DNA of 14,378 nucleotides. It comes from a bacterium (GTDB taxonomy: Bacteria > Hydrothermota > UBA3073 > JACQXS01 > JAUWAR01). The notes under the pieces are model-generated. The model did no database searches, was not told where the DNA came from, and worked only from the letters and a program-made list of their open reading frames with translations. The stretch's first letter is position 1, and the number at the start of each line of letters is the position of its first letter. The position numbers and the translations under genes are program-made. The DNA lies in assembly GCA_030601965.1 (NCBI GenBank), contig JAUWAR010000023.1:1-14378 (forward strand), in the 5' to 3' direction. Below, one piece after another: positions 1 to 6,233 of this stretch.

Positions 1-2
1 AC

Positions 3-1325
3 CAGCTTGAAACAAGAGGACTAATGGATACCTTGCTCTTTGCAGACAAACCTTATACTCATCAGGAAATAGAAAATATCACAAATTCCATAAAACCAAC
101 CGACAAATATGAAAAATTCTTAATTAAAAAGTTAAAAACAGTTTTTCACGAGCTACCAGCACGAACCACGAACACGACTTTCGGAGCAGAATCAAGGTTT
201 GTTGTAGATACACTAAATCCAAGGGTTTTGTCACAACCCTGGGCATCATTCAATATTCACAATTTCTCTATCTATGAAAAGGTCCGAATCGTAACCAGGC
301 ATGGAGAAAACGAACCCGACTATAAAGGATACCATTGGAAACAAGGTGTGACTGGTTTTTTCCTGAATTCTTATATCTCCTGTAAAATTTATAAGTTCAA
401 TCTCCTTTTTGGAAGGCAAAAGTTCTACTGGGGTCCTGGAAAAAAGAGCGCACTTCTTATCTCTTCCCACTCACCGCCCCTTGATATCCTTGCACTTTCT
501 ACAACCTTCAAAAATCTAAAAATGTCCTATTTCTCAGCAAGACTTGATAATATGGGAGATACAACAAGGTATTTATCCGCACATAGGATAAACTTTAGAA
601 TCAAGCCCTGGCTCGTTATAGGTCTCTCTGAAACAATACTATATGGCGGTAAAAATAGACTACCTGAGATTTCCTATCTTAACCCTGTTGCTTTATATTT
701 TGCCTCTCAATGGAATATAAACACAGATGACAACTTATTTTGGGCAATAGACATTAAACTAAGGCCATTTAGAGGTGCTATTTTATATGGAGAATTTCTC
801 ATAGATGACTTTCAATACGAGCGACCAGACCCAGACAACGAGCCTGATGAACTCGGTGGAATTATTGGAACATCTTTATCAAAGGGAAAATTTGGCATTA
901 ATCTTGAATATTCAAGAATAAATGCATGGACATATAATCAAAAAAAAGATTGGAACAAGTATCTCCATTATAATAGTTTAATAGGCAGTTGGCTTGGTCC
1001 TGATGGACATTATCTCTCTCTGGATTTGAAATACAGACCAAGCCCATGTTTATGTACAGAACTTGGTTTTAATTTTATAGAGCATGGAACAACTGATGTA
1101 TTTAATAAGTGGCCAGTCAAAACTAAACAAGGCACCTTCCCATCTGATTATTTCCTATTAGGAGGTGCAGACAAGCAATCAAGCAACATAAGCATAAAAT
1201 TTGACTATGCACCCTCTATCTACTTTGAACTCACAGCACAGGCAGGATATTTCTTATGGAGAGAAGAAAAGGAATTCTTTGGAAAGATTATTTTAACAGC
1301 CAGACTACCATCAATTAGTTATTAG
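3..1325 (+). CDS. Wzi-like outer-membrane beta-barrel protein (5' end missing)
   Basis: This is probably an outer-membrane beta-barrel protein of the capsule-assembly Wzi type. The reading frame is open through the left edge (residues QLETRGL precede the first ATG at 24), so the true start and signal peptide lie outside the window. Family-like features, numbered from that ATG, are the stretch around residues 128-160 with GRQKFYWGPG followed by LLISSHSPPLDIL, and the region near 190-240 with AHRINFRIKPWLVIGLSE and YLNPVALYFASQW. These resemble the conserved core of Wzi-like proteins, where a GRQ..WGPG segment precedes an S...PP.D segment. The rest alternates aromatic and polar residues as expected for barrel strands. 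Wzi holds capsule on the surface in enteric bacteria, but related proteins are widespread in genomes without known capsule loci, so the role here is unknown. The stop codon lies inside a heptanucleotide array (1317-1351). No capsule genes are adjacent. Confidence 0.72.
   Translation, partial: QLETRGLMDTLLFADKPYTHQEIENITNSIKPTDKYEKFLIKKLKTVFHELPARTTNTTFGAESRFVVDTLNPRVLSQPWASFNIHNFSIYEKVRIVTRHGENEPDYKGYHWKQGVTGFFLNSYISCKIYKFNLLFGRQKFYWGPGKKSALLISSHSPPLDILALSTTFKNLKMSYFSARLDNMGDTTRYLSAHRINFRIKPWLVIGLSETILYGGKNRLPEISYLNPVALYFASQWNINTDDNLFWAIDIKLRPFRGAILYGEFLIDDFQYERPDPDNEPDELGGIIGTSLSKGKFGINLEYSRINAWTYNQKKDWNKYLHYNSLIGSWLGPDGHYLSLDLKYRPSPCLCTELGFNFIEHGTTDVFNKWPVKTKQGTFPSDYFLLGGADKQSSNISIKFDYAPSIYFELTAQAGYFLWREEKEFFGKIILTARLPSISY
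151..178 (+). repeat. Possible degenerate 7-bp array inside the Wzi-like gene
   Basis: Four successive 7-base words (AGCTACC, AGCACGA, then ACCACGA and ACACGAC) give a weak period-7 pattern that encodes the low-complexity residues ELPARTTNTTF. It resembles the clearer heptamer arrays elsewhere in this window but is short and could be chance. Confidence 0.3.
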
Positions 1326-1351
1326 TTATTGGTTCATGGTTATTAGTTATT
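1317..1351 (+). repeat. Heptanucleotide array overlapping the Wzi-like stop codon
   Basis: Five head-to-tail 7-base units occur: AGTTATT twice, then GGTTCAT, GGTTATT and AGTTATT. The TAG stop of the upstream gene (1323-1325) lies within the first two units. The array is an imperfect inverted repeat of the first units of the array at 1380-1442, so the transcript between the two genes could fold into a hairpin of roughly 25 bp with an approximately 28-nt loop. Confidence 0.8.
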
Positions 1352-1379
1352 TTAATCTACGATACGAAGTGACGAAGTC

Positions 1380-1442
1380 AACTATGAACTATGAACCATG
1401 AACTATTTGTTACTTATTACTTGTCACTTGTTTCTTGTTACT
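1380..1442 (+). repeat. Heptanucleotide array forming the start and signal peptide of the DUF2279-like gene
   Basis: Nine consecutive 7-base units occur. The first three are AACTATG, AACTATG and AACCATG, followed by AACTATT. The rest follow a T-rich variant (TGTTACT, TATTACT, TGTCACT, TGTTTCT, TGTTACT). Because 7 is not a multiple of 3, the ATGs at 1384, 1391 and 1398 fall in three different frames. Only the third opens the long downstream gene; the first two give peptides of 5 and about 17 residues. The first units pair imperfectly with the array at 1317-1351. Confidence 0.85.
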
Positions 1443-1745
1443 AATCAACCAGATACCCTACGAATAAGCAGCAGGGATACCCAACACGATAAGTGGTTTG
1501 CCAAGGACAAGTTTCATCATTTCTCTTACTCTCTGGGAATCGTGGGGCTCTCTTACCACATTTATCATTGCCAATTTAATAATGACAATCCAGGGGCGAG
1601 AACACTTGCCATATCTCTCGGTGCCTGTGCTGGAATTGGAAAAGAAATTTGGGATAAACTAACAGGTAATAATATAAGTTACAAAGACCTTACCGCTGAC
1701 CTCCTTGGAATAGCAATTGGTACTCTCCTATTTACCTTTCCGTGA
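1398..1745 (+). CDS. DUF2279/YfiM-like small exported or membrane protein
   Basis: This 115-residue protein resembles the DUF2279/YfiM group of predicted periplasmic lipoproteins, whose function is not known. The supporting motifs are DKWFAKDKFHHFSYS (residues 31-45), GIGKEIWDK (79-87) and SYKDLTADLLGIAIG (94-108). The order W-x-x-K-D-K-x-x-H, then G-K-E-x-x-D, then D-L-x-A-D-x-x-G is typical of that family. The N-terminus (MNYLLLITCHLFLVTNQ) is hydrophobic and looks like a signal peptide, and residues 66-80 and 98-113 may be membrane-associated. Residues 1-15 are encoded entirely by a heptanucleotide array (1380-1442). No Shine-Dalgarno sequence is visible before the ATG, and the same array supplies two out-of-frame ATGs just upstream, so the start is chosen only because it opens this frame. 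The 3' end overlaps the convergent MBL-fold gene by 18 bp. Confidence 0.68.
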   Translation: MNYLLLITCHLFLVTNQPDTLRISSRDTQHDKWFAKDKFHHFSYSLGIVGLSYHIYHCQFNNDNPGARTLAISLGACAGIGKEIWDKLTGNNISYKDLTADLLGIAIGTLLFTFP

Positions 1746-2462
1746 TTGATTTGTCCCTTTATGAATTAAGATAAAATCTTTTGCTAACTTGCCAATCTCT
1801 TTTGCCAAGTCCTCAGAAAGATGCACTTTTTTAAGAGACTCTTTACTGACTTCCTTGCTCTTCTTAAATGCTGCCTCCAAGATAGCTAAATCTGCCCCTT
1901 TTACTAACATTTTTAGAGATGGACAAATTCCTGTATCACCACTTATCGCAATAGTCTCTCCTTTGTATGAAATCCTATAACCCAGAGATGGGATTTGTTC
2001 AAGTATTCCATAACCTTTTATGCTCCCACAATGGACTACAGGATAGGCTCTGATGGTCATCCCTGCGATTTGAAAAACTTCCTGAGATTGAATCTCTTTG
2101 CAAGAAATTTTGAAAGGTATAGTATTTGGGTAACATTTTATAAAGTTGTCCTTTATAGAAAACACCTCTACACATCCCTTTGGCGCAAAGATTGGTAGTA
2201 CCCCTTTTTTCCCGATACACCTTAGAAAACCAAGAAGTGAATGCAACCCTCCCATATGGTCGTAGTGACCATGAGTAAAAATTATTCCCCTGAGTTGACT
2301 AAGGTCAATCTTATTGGAGAGAATATCTCTAATTACCCCATCACCAGTATCAATAAGAATAGCCCCCTTCTCATTGGTTATCCAAATATGCTGAGCTATT
2401 CCTGCTATAGAGTATAAGATGTTAACCTTTATCCATTTCCCTTGCCATAATTGCATACTCAC
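1728..2462 (-). CDS. MBL-fold metallohydrolase (RNase Z/lactamase-B-like)
   Basis: This 244-residue metallo-beta-lactamase-fold hydrolase has the complete two-metal motif set. THGHYDHMGG (residues 63-72) gives His64, His66, Asp68 and His69. His144 (VVHCGS), Asp176 (SGDTG), His214 (VHLSED) and a late His234 (LIHKG) complete the site. The order and the GDTG...HLS..LA pattern resemble small RNase Z-like or phosphodiesterase-like members, but the substrate cannot be read from sequence. A GTG start at 2462 is preferred over the ATG two codons later because AAGGA lies about 6 nt upstream of the GTG. It is the last gene of the minus-strand cluster, 15 bp after the adenosine-deaminase-like gene. Its 3' end overlaps a convergent gene by 18 bp, and no hairpin terminator is evident there. 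Confidence 0.85.
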   Translation of the reverse strand: MSMQLWQGKWIKVNILYSIAGIAQHIWITNEKGAILIDTGDGVIRDILSNKIDLSQLRGIIFTHGHYDHMGGLHSLLGFLRCIGKKGVLPIFAPKGCVEVFSIKDNFIKCYPNTIPFKISCKEIQSQEVFQIAGMTIRAYPVVHCGSIKGYGILEQIPSLGYRISYKGETIAISGDTGICPSLKMLVKGADLAILEAAFKKSKEVSKESLKKVHLSEDLAKEIGKLAKDFILIHKGTNQSRKGK

Positions 2463-2477
2463 ATCACTTCCTTTCTG

Positions 2478-3527
2478 CTAACTCATTGAGTAAATAGACT
2501 TGAGGTCCTGCCATTCTTTTTCAAACTGGGATTTCATTAACTCTTTATCTTCATCGGACATGAAAGAGGCACTAATACCATTCATACTTAAATGTTTCAA
2601 GTCACTTACTGTAAAACCAAGTTCCCGAACTAATGCCAAAAATTCTTGACTAATAGAGGTGTTGAACATAGTGGGGTCGTCAGAATTTATAGTCACCATT
2701 AATCCTTGTTGGAAATATTGTTTTATTGGGTGAGTTTCTATAGACTTGCAAACCCGAGTCCGCACATTGCTAATCACACATATCTCCAATGGAATCTGCC
2801 TCTCTTTAAGAAAGGCTACAAGCCGAGGATCTTCATTAGCCCTTACTCCATGTCCAATTCGCTCAACACCCAATTTCTCAATAACGGTCCATATAGAGTT
2901 AGCTCCTGCTACTTCACCTGCATGAGCAGTAAGTCTGAAACCTCGCTCTCCTGCTTCTTTGTAAACAAAAGCATAGGGATCAGCTGGGAATCTCTGTTCG
3001 CTTCCTCCAAGACCAATGCCAATGACCCCTTTGCCCAGATAGGGTGTAAGTCTATTTAACCGTTGCATACCTATTTCGGGACCATGGTCCCTACAGAGGT
3101 CTACAATTAATTCACTTTGAATACCAAAATCCTCCTGTGCCCTGTCCTTGCCTTTAATCAGATACTCTGTAATCTCTTCTTCAGACAACCCCTGTCTCCA
3201 ATAATCACCAGGAGAATAGAAAACCTCAACATACTTAACATTTTGTTTGCTAAGATTACCTGATACTTCATAAGCTATTTTTTCAAAGTCTTTCCCTTCT
3301 TTGATAAAGGTATTCTTCCAAATCCATACCTCAATAAAATGTGCAAAATTAGTATAAGTAAGTTTTCTACGCAAATCCTCAATGGTCTTAATTGGTGTTT
3401 CTCTTTCATCTCTCTGGATAAGATTAAACAGTGTCTCCAAAGGGATAGCCCCTTCCAAATGGAGATGAAGTTCCACCTTGGGTATTCGCATTATAAATTG
3501 CTCCAGTTCGTCCCTTAAATATCCCAT
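2478..3527 (-). CDS. Adenosine deaminase family protein
   Basis: This is a zinc-dependent purine deaminase of the adenosine/AMP deaminase superfamily, about 349 residues from the chosen start. PKVELHLHLEGAIP (His-x-His near residues 21-23), GIGLGGSE (~171-177), TAHAGE (~201-205), GHGVR (~225-229) and NSDDP (~282-285) carry the metal ligands and catalytic His, Glu and Asp of the family. It would hydrolyse adenosine or a related aminopurine nucleoside to the 6-oxo product plus ammonia. The GLGGSE variant occurs in bacterial ADA-like enzymes whose substrates include adenosine, adenine and aminodeoxyfutalosine, so the substrate is open. The frame extends to 3599, inside the GNAT gene. The ATG at 3527 is preferred because it lies 1 nt after the GNAT stop (TAAG then ATG) and gives the usual short helix before PKVELH. 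The ATG at 3491, with GGAG 9 nt upstream, is an alternative. Confidence 0.88.
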   Translation of the reverse strand: MGYLRDELEQFIMRIPKVELHLHLEGAIPLETLFNLIQRDERETPIKTIEDLRRKLTYTNFAHFIEVWIWKNTFIKEGKDFEKIAYEVSGNLSKQNVKYVEVFYSPGDYWRQGLSEEEITEYLIKGKDRAQEDFGIQSELIVDLCRDHGPEIGMQRLNRLTPYLGKGVIGIGLGGSEQRFPADPYAFVYKEAGERGFRLTAHAGEVAGANSIWTVIEKLGVERIGHGVRANEDPRLVAFLKERQIPLEICVISNVRTRVCKSIETHPIKQYFQQGLMVTINSDDPTMFNTSISQEFLALVRELGFTVSDLKHLSMNGISASFMSDEDKELMKSQFEKEWQDLKSIYSMS

Positions 3528-3528
3528 C

Positions 3529-3972
3529 TTATATTTTTGAATCTCTCCTTTTAGTGAAGTATATAACCTCTGAATGCCGTTTGTATCCAAGCCTTTCAAA
3601 AACTTGTATAGATACTGTATTCCAGTCCTCTATTAAGCAAGCTATTATCCCAATCCCAAAATTGGAAAGACGACTCTCTACTTCCGCTATTAACCTTGCC
3701 GCAATACCCTGCTTACGATAAGCGGGAGATACTGCAAGCCTGTTTATCCAGCCCTTTCGCCCATCATGAGTCCCGAAGATGAAACCAACTAATTTACCAT
3801 CCACTTCAGCTACCAAAAAGATAGCGATAGGCTGTTTCATCTCTTGCTCAATATTATCCCGTCTATCTCGCCCCTCTGGTTTATATGGAAGATTTGCATC
3901 ATCCCAAAGTGATATAAGCGCATCATAATCTTCTATATGGAGTTCTCTTATTACTACACTTAATAAATTCAT
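3529..3972 (-). CDS. GNAT-family N-acetyltransferase
   Basis: This protein of about 147 residues has a single GNAT domain, which transfers an acetyl group from acetyl-CoA to an amine on a small molecule or protein. The family signature is visible. VIRELHIEDYDAL forms strand 1 and helix 1. The block GWINRLAVSPAYRKQGIAARL is motif A, with the CoA-pyrophosphate loop as R-K-Q-G-I-A. DWNTVSIQVFERLGYKR is the C-terminal helix and loop. The length is normal for a stand-alone GNAT, and the acceptor cannot be predicted. The ATG at 3972 is chosen; a TTG two codons upstream (3978) is also in frame. Only a weak GGGA precedes the ATG. The gene starts directly beside a palindromic repeat element (3983-4026) and its stop lies 1 nt from the next start, which suggests translational coupling to the deaminase. 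Confidence 0.87.
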   Translation of the reverse strand: MNLLSVVIRELHIEDYDALISLWDDANLPYKPEGRDRRDNIEQEMKQPIAIFLVAEVDGKLVGFIFGTHDGRKGWINRLAVSPAYRKQGIAARLIAEVESRLSNFGIGIIACLIEDWNTVSIQVFERLGYKRHSEVIYFTKRRDSKI

Positions 3973-3982
3973 TCCCAAAGTT

Positions 3983-4026
3983 GGAGTTAACCCGTAAGGG
4001 TTTTAAAAGGCTTACGCCTTAATTCC
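3983..4026 (-). repeat. Palindromic two-hairpin element, copy C
   Basis: This is a 44-bp copy of the element also found at 5020-5071 and 7306-7356, in the opposite orientation. Read on the minus strand it begins GGAATTAAGGCGTAAGCC and ends CCCTTACGGGTTAACTCC. It has hairpin 1 (AAGGC, loop GTAA, GCCTT) and hairpin 2 (AACCC, loop TTAC, GGGTT). In hairpin 2 a T-A pair of the other copies is replaced by C-G, a compensatory change. The last residues and the stop codon of the carbamate kinase gene (4012-4026) are made from this copy. Confidence 0.9.
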
Positions 4027-5010
4027 AAAGATAGTAGTTCCTGCTTTTCCTTCCAGAGCTTCCTCAATCAATTCTGGTCTCGTGATAATGACTCTGCCAT
4101 TGCATTCCCGCCTGCCAAAGCCCTCCTTAGCCAAGGCGACGGCGGACGGCGGGCAGGGTTTCAAAAACTCTATACTTGCAGTTATCTTCGGTGCCATACT
4201 CCCCTCACCAAAATGTCCTTGTTTTAGATACTTTTCTGCATCAGCAACTGAAAGCTTACTAATACCCTTCTGGTTTGGCTTTCCAAAATTGAGGTATATT
4301 TTATCTACTGCTGTTAATATAAGAAAAAGTTCAGCATTAAGTTCTCTTGCTAAAAGGCTTGAGGTATAATCCTTGTCAATTACTGCCTCAACACCCCTGA
4401 ATCCAAAAAGTGTCTCAAGAACAGGAACCCCTCCACCACCCGCAGCTATCACAATAATCCCCTCCTCCACTAACTTCTTTATCGCATTTAACTCAACAAT
4501 CCTGTAAGGACGAGGGGAAGAGACAACCCTTCTCCATCCCCTTTCTCCATCCATAACTATATCCCAATCATACTCCTCTTTCCTTTTTAAAGCCTCTTCC
4601 TCACTGTAAAATGGACCTATAGGCTTGGTTGGATTCTCAAACGCAGGGTCATCAGGAGAAACAACAACCTGGGTTATCACTGTAGCACAAGACTTATTGA
4701 TTTTTCTTATTTTGAATTCATTGATAAGAGCCTTCTCAATGTTATAACCAATTTCCCCCTGTGTCTCCGCATCTGCGTGGTCAATCGGCACTGGATGAAC
4801 CGTCCCTTTCGCAATCTCTGACCTCAAAAGTATAAACCCTACCTGAGGACCATTCCCATGCGTAATTACAATCTGATAGCCAAACTTTATCAACGCAGGA
4901 ATATGCCGACACGTCTCGCAAATCGCCTCATATTGATCAGAAATAGTCTGATGACACTCATCTTTGATAAGAGAATTGCCACCAATCGCAACAACCGCTA
5001 TCTTATTCAT
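4012..5010 (-). CDS. arcC: Carbamate kinase
   Basis: Carbamate kinase makes ATP from carbamoyl phosphate and ADP, releasing carbamate that decays to ammonia and CO2. In arginine or purine catabolism it is the energy-yielding last step. Family features are KIAVVAIGGNSL at the N-terminus, ITHGNGPQVGF, the AETQGEIGYNI stretch, GGGGVPV, AVIDKDYTSSLLA and HFGEGSMAPKI. About 332 residues is longer than the usual ~310. The excess is an insertion of about 18 residues (PCPPSAVALAKEGFGRRE) between IEFLK and GRVIITRPELIEEALEGKAGT, encoded by a GC-rich palindromic sequence. The ATG at 5010 matches the family N-terminus. An in-frame ATG at 5073 directly abuts the yjbQ stop and would add 21 residues encoded by repeat copy B. 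No good ribosome binding site precedes either. The C-terminal FGIKA and stop come from repeat copy C. No other arginine-deiminase genes are nearby. Confidence 0.93.
   Translation of the reverse strand: MNKIAVVAIGGNSLIKDECHQTISDQYEAICETCRHIPALIKFGYQIVITHGNGPQVGFILLRSEIAKGTVHPVPIDHADAETQGEIGYNIEKALINEFKIRKINKSCATVITQVVVSPDDPAFENPTKPIGPFYSEEEALKRKEEYDWDIVMDGERGWRRVVSSPRPYRIVELNAIKKLVEEGIIVIAAGGGGVPVLETLFGFRGVEAVIDKDYTSSLLARELNAELFLILTAVDKIYLNFGKPNQKGISKLSVADAEKYLKQGHFGEGSMAPKITASIEFLKPCPPSAVALAKEGFGRRECNGRVIITRPELIEEALEGKAGTTIFGIKA
4107..4157. repeat. GC-rich palindromic element inserted in frame in carbamate kinase
   Basis: A GC-rich patch stands out from its AT-rich surroundings. The ends can pair: CCCGCC (4107-4112) with GGCGGG (4148-4153), or CCTGCC (4111-4116) with GGCAGG (4152-4157). 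An inner CCTT/AAGG stem lies at 4125-4136. It coincides with extra residues that interrupt a conserved part of the enzyme, so it is interpreted as a repeat that entered the gene without breaking the frame. Only one copy is in the window. Confidence 0.7.
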
Positions 5011-5019
5011 AGTGTTTCT

Positions 5020-5071
5020 GGATTTAAGGCGTGAGCCTTTTATATATTTAAAATCCTTACGGATTAACTCC
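5020..5071 (+). repeat. Palindromic two-hairpin element, copy B
   Basis: This 52-bp copy begins GGATTTAAGGCGTGAGCC and ends ATCCTTACGGATTAACTCC. It contains hairpin 1 (AAGGC, loop GTGA, GCCTT) and hairpin 2 (AATCC, loop TTAC, GGATT). It fills almost the whole gap between the yjbQ stop and the conserved start of carbamate kinase. Read on the minus strand it stays open and would encode a 21-residue extension of the kinase (MELIRKDFK...). Confidence 0.9.
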
Positions 5072-5073
5072 AT

Positions 5074-5478
5074 TTACGAAATTGTCTGAACAATAACCCT
5101 TCTCCCACTCCTCGGACCATCAAACTCACACAACATAATAGCCTGCCAGGTCCCAATCTGAAGTCTACTATCTTTCACAGGTATGGTTAAACTTGACCCC
5201 ACAAGAGCAGATTTTATATGAGCCGCTGCATTCATATCAATCCTATCATGAAGATAATTCGCATGAAGAGGTATGGCTTTATTCAAGGCATTCAAAAAGT
5301 CCGTTTTGATATTTGGGTCTGCACTCTCATTAACTATTATACCAGCAGTAGCATGAGGCACATAAACAATGCATATCCCCTCACTAATAGAGGAATCCCC
5401 AACTATCTGCTCTACCCTGTGAGTTATATCTATAAGCTCCTGCTGGCTTGATGTGGAAACTCTAAATTCGGTCTGCAT
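5074..5478 (-). CDS. yjbQ: YjbQ family protein (UPF0047)
   Basis: This 134-residue protein covers the full length of the YjbQ/UPF0047 family. Members form small trimeric proteins and have been linked to a weak thiamine-phosphate-synthase-like activity, although the physiological role is uncertain. The conserved blocks are present: VPHATAGIIVNESADPN (residues ~45-61), HDRIDMNAAAHIKSALVGSS (~77-96), IPVKDSRLQIGTWQ and the C-terminal FDGPRSGRRV. Conserved histidines and the Asn-Glu pair suggest metal or phosphate binding. A strong AAAGGAGAG lies 3 nt before the ATG, inside the 3' end of parA. The ATG overlaps the parA stop by one base (TAATG), which indicates translational coupling. The position directly after parA, where parB is usually found, is notable. 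Confidence 0.92.
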   Translation of the reverse strand: MQTEFRVSTSSQQELIDITHRVEQIVGDSSISEGICIVYVPHATAGIIVNESADPNIKTDFLNALNKAIPLHANYLHDRIDMNAAAHIKSALVGSSLTIPVKDSRLQIGTWQAIMLCEFDGPRSGRRVIVQTIS

Positions 5479-6233
5479 TATCTCTCCTTTCTAATAATCT
5501 CTTTTGCAAGGGCGATGTAACTCTCGGCACCCTTGGATGTGGCATCATAAAGCATTACAGGCATACCATAGCCAGGAGCCTCTGCAAGCTTGACATTACG
5601 AGGAATTACAGTCTCATAGACCTTGTCAGCGAAATATTTTCTCATCTCCTCATCTACCTCCCTTGAAAGCCTGGTCCTGACATCATACATAGTAATCAAT
5701 ATTCCTTCTGTCTTAAGTTCGGGATTAAAACTCTTCCTTACCCTTTCTACACTCTCAAGAAGCTTTGATAAACCTTCCATACTATAATACTCTGCCTGAA
5801 TAGGAACAATTATAGAATCAGCACAGGTGAGCGCATTTATAGTTAAAAGCCCTATAGAGGGCGGGCAGTCAATAAAAATAAAAGAATACTCCTCCTTTAT
5901 TTCTGATATAACATCTCTTAATACATATTCCCTTTTCGGCACATATACAAGTTCTACAAGACTTCCAGCAAGATCAATACTTGAAGGGATAAGATAAAAA
6001 AAAGGAAAATCTCCTTCAATAATTACATCTTTGATAGGGACTCCATCAAGAAGTGCATTATATATAGTCTTCTCTCGCCTCTTCCCAAGACCTGTTGTCG
6101 CATTCGCTTGCGGGTCAAGGTCTATCAACAGGACCTTCCTTTTTTCACTTGCTAAAGCAACTGATAGGTTTATCGCAGTCGTTGTCTTGCCTACACCACC
6201 TTTTTGATTTACAATAGCAATTACTTTACCCAT
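5478..6233 (-). CDS. parA: ParA/Soj-type chromosome-partitioning ATPase
   Basis: This 251-residue deviant Walker-type ATPase belongs to the chromosomal ParA/Soj family, the usual length for that group and without the N-terminal helix-turn-helix of type Ia plasmid ParA. It shows the P-loop KGGVGKTTTAIN with the signature lysine (residues 10-21), Walker A' IDLDPQAN (38-45) and Walker B-like IFIDCPPSIGLLTINAL. Such proteins bind DNA as ATP dimers and move ParB-parS complexes during chromosome segregation. The gene overlaps the 3' end of rsmG by 8 bp, the common rsmG-parA order near replication origins. A near-consensus parS site lies at the rsmG start, about 600 bp upstream. The ATG at 6233 has no clear ribosome binding site, consistent with coupling to rsmG. 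No parB follows; yjbQ does. Confidence 0.93.
   Translation of the reverse strand: MGKVIAIVNQKGGVGKTTTAINLSVALASEKRKVLLIDLDPQANATTGLGKRREKTIYNALLDGVPIKDVIIEGDFPFFYLIPSSIDLAGSLVELVYVPKREYVLRDVISEIKEEYSFIFIDCPPSIGLLTINALTCADSIIVPIQAEYYSMEGLSKLLESVERVRKSFNPELKTEGILITMYDVRTRLSREVDEEMRKYFADKVYETVIPRNVKLAEAPGYGMPVMLYDATSKGAESYIALAKEIIRKER

Noticed and set aside
2706..3059. Open frame of 117 codons on the plus strand
   Set aside because: It is fully antisense to the well-supported adenosine-deaminase-family gene and has no family-like motifs. The other antisense or shifted frames within 11492-14378 were rejected for the same reason.
3528..3599. Longer start for the adenosine-deaminase-like gene at 3599
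   Set aside because: It would overlap the GNAT gene by about 70 bp, has no ribosome binding site and adds residues not expected before PKVELHLHLEG.
3973..3978. TTG start for the GNAT protein
   Set aside because: An ATG two codons downstream fits the family N-terminus equally well and is the more usual start codon.
4012..5073. Composite transposon carrying carbamate kinase between inverted repeats
   Set aside because: There is no transposase, the element is only about 50 bp and a third copy lies elsewhere; repeated insertion of a small element at gene borders is simpler.
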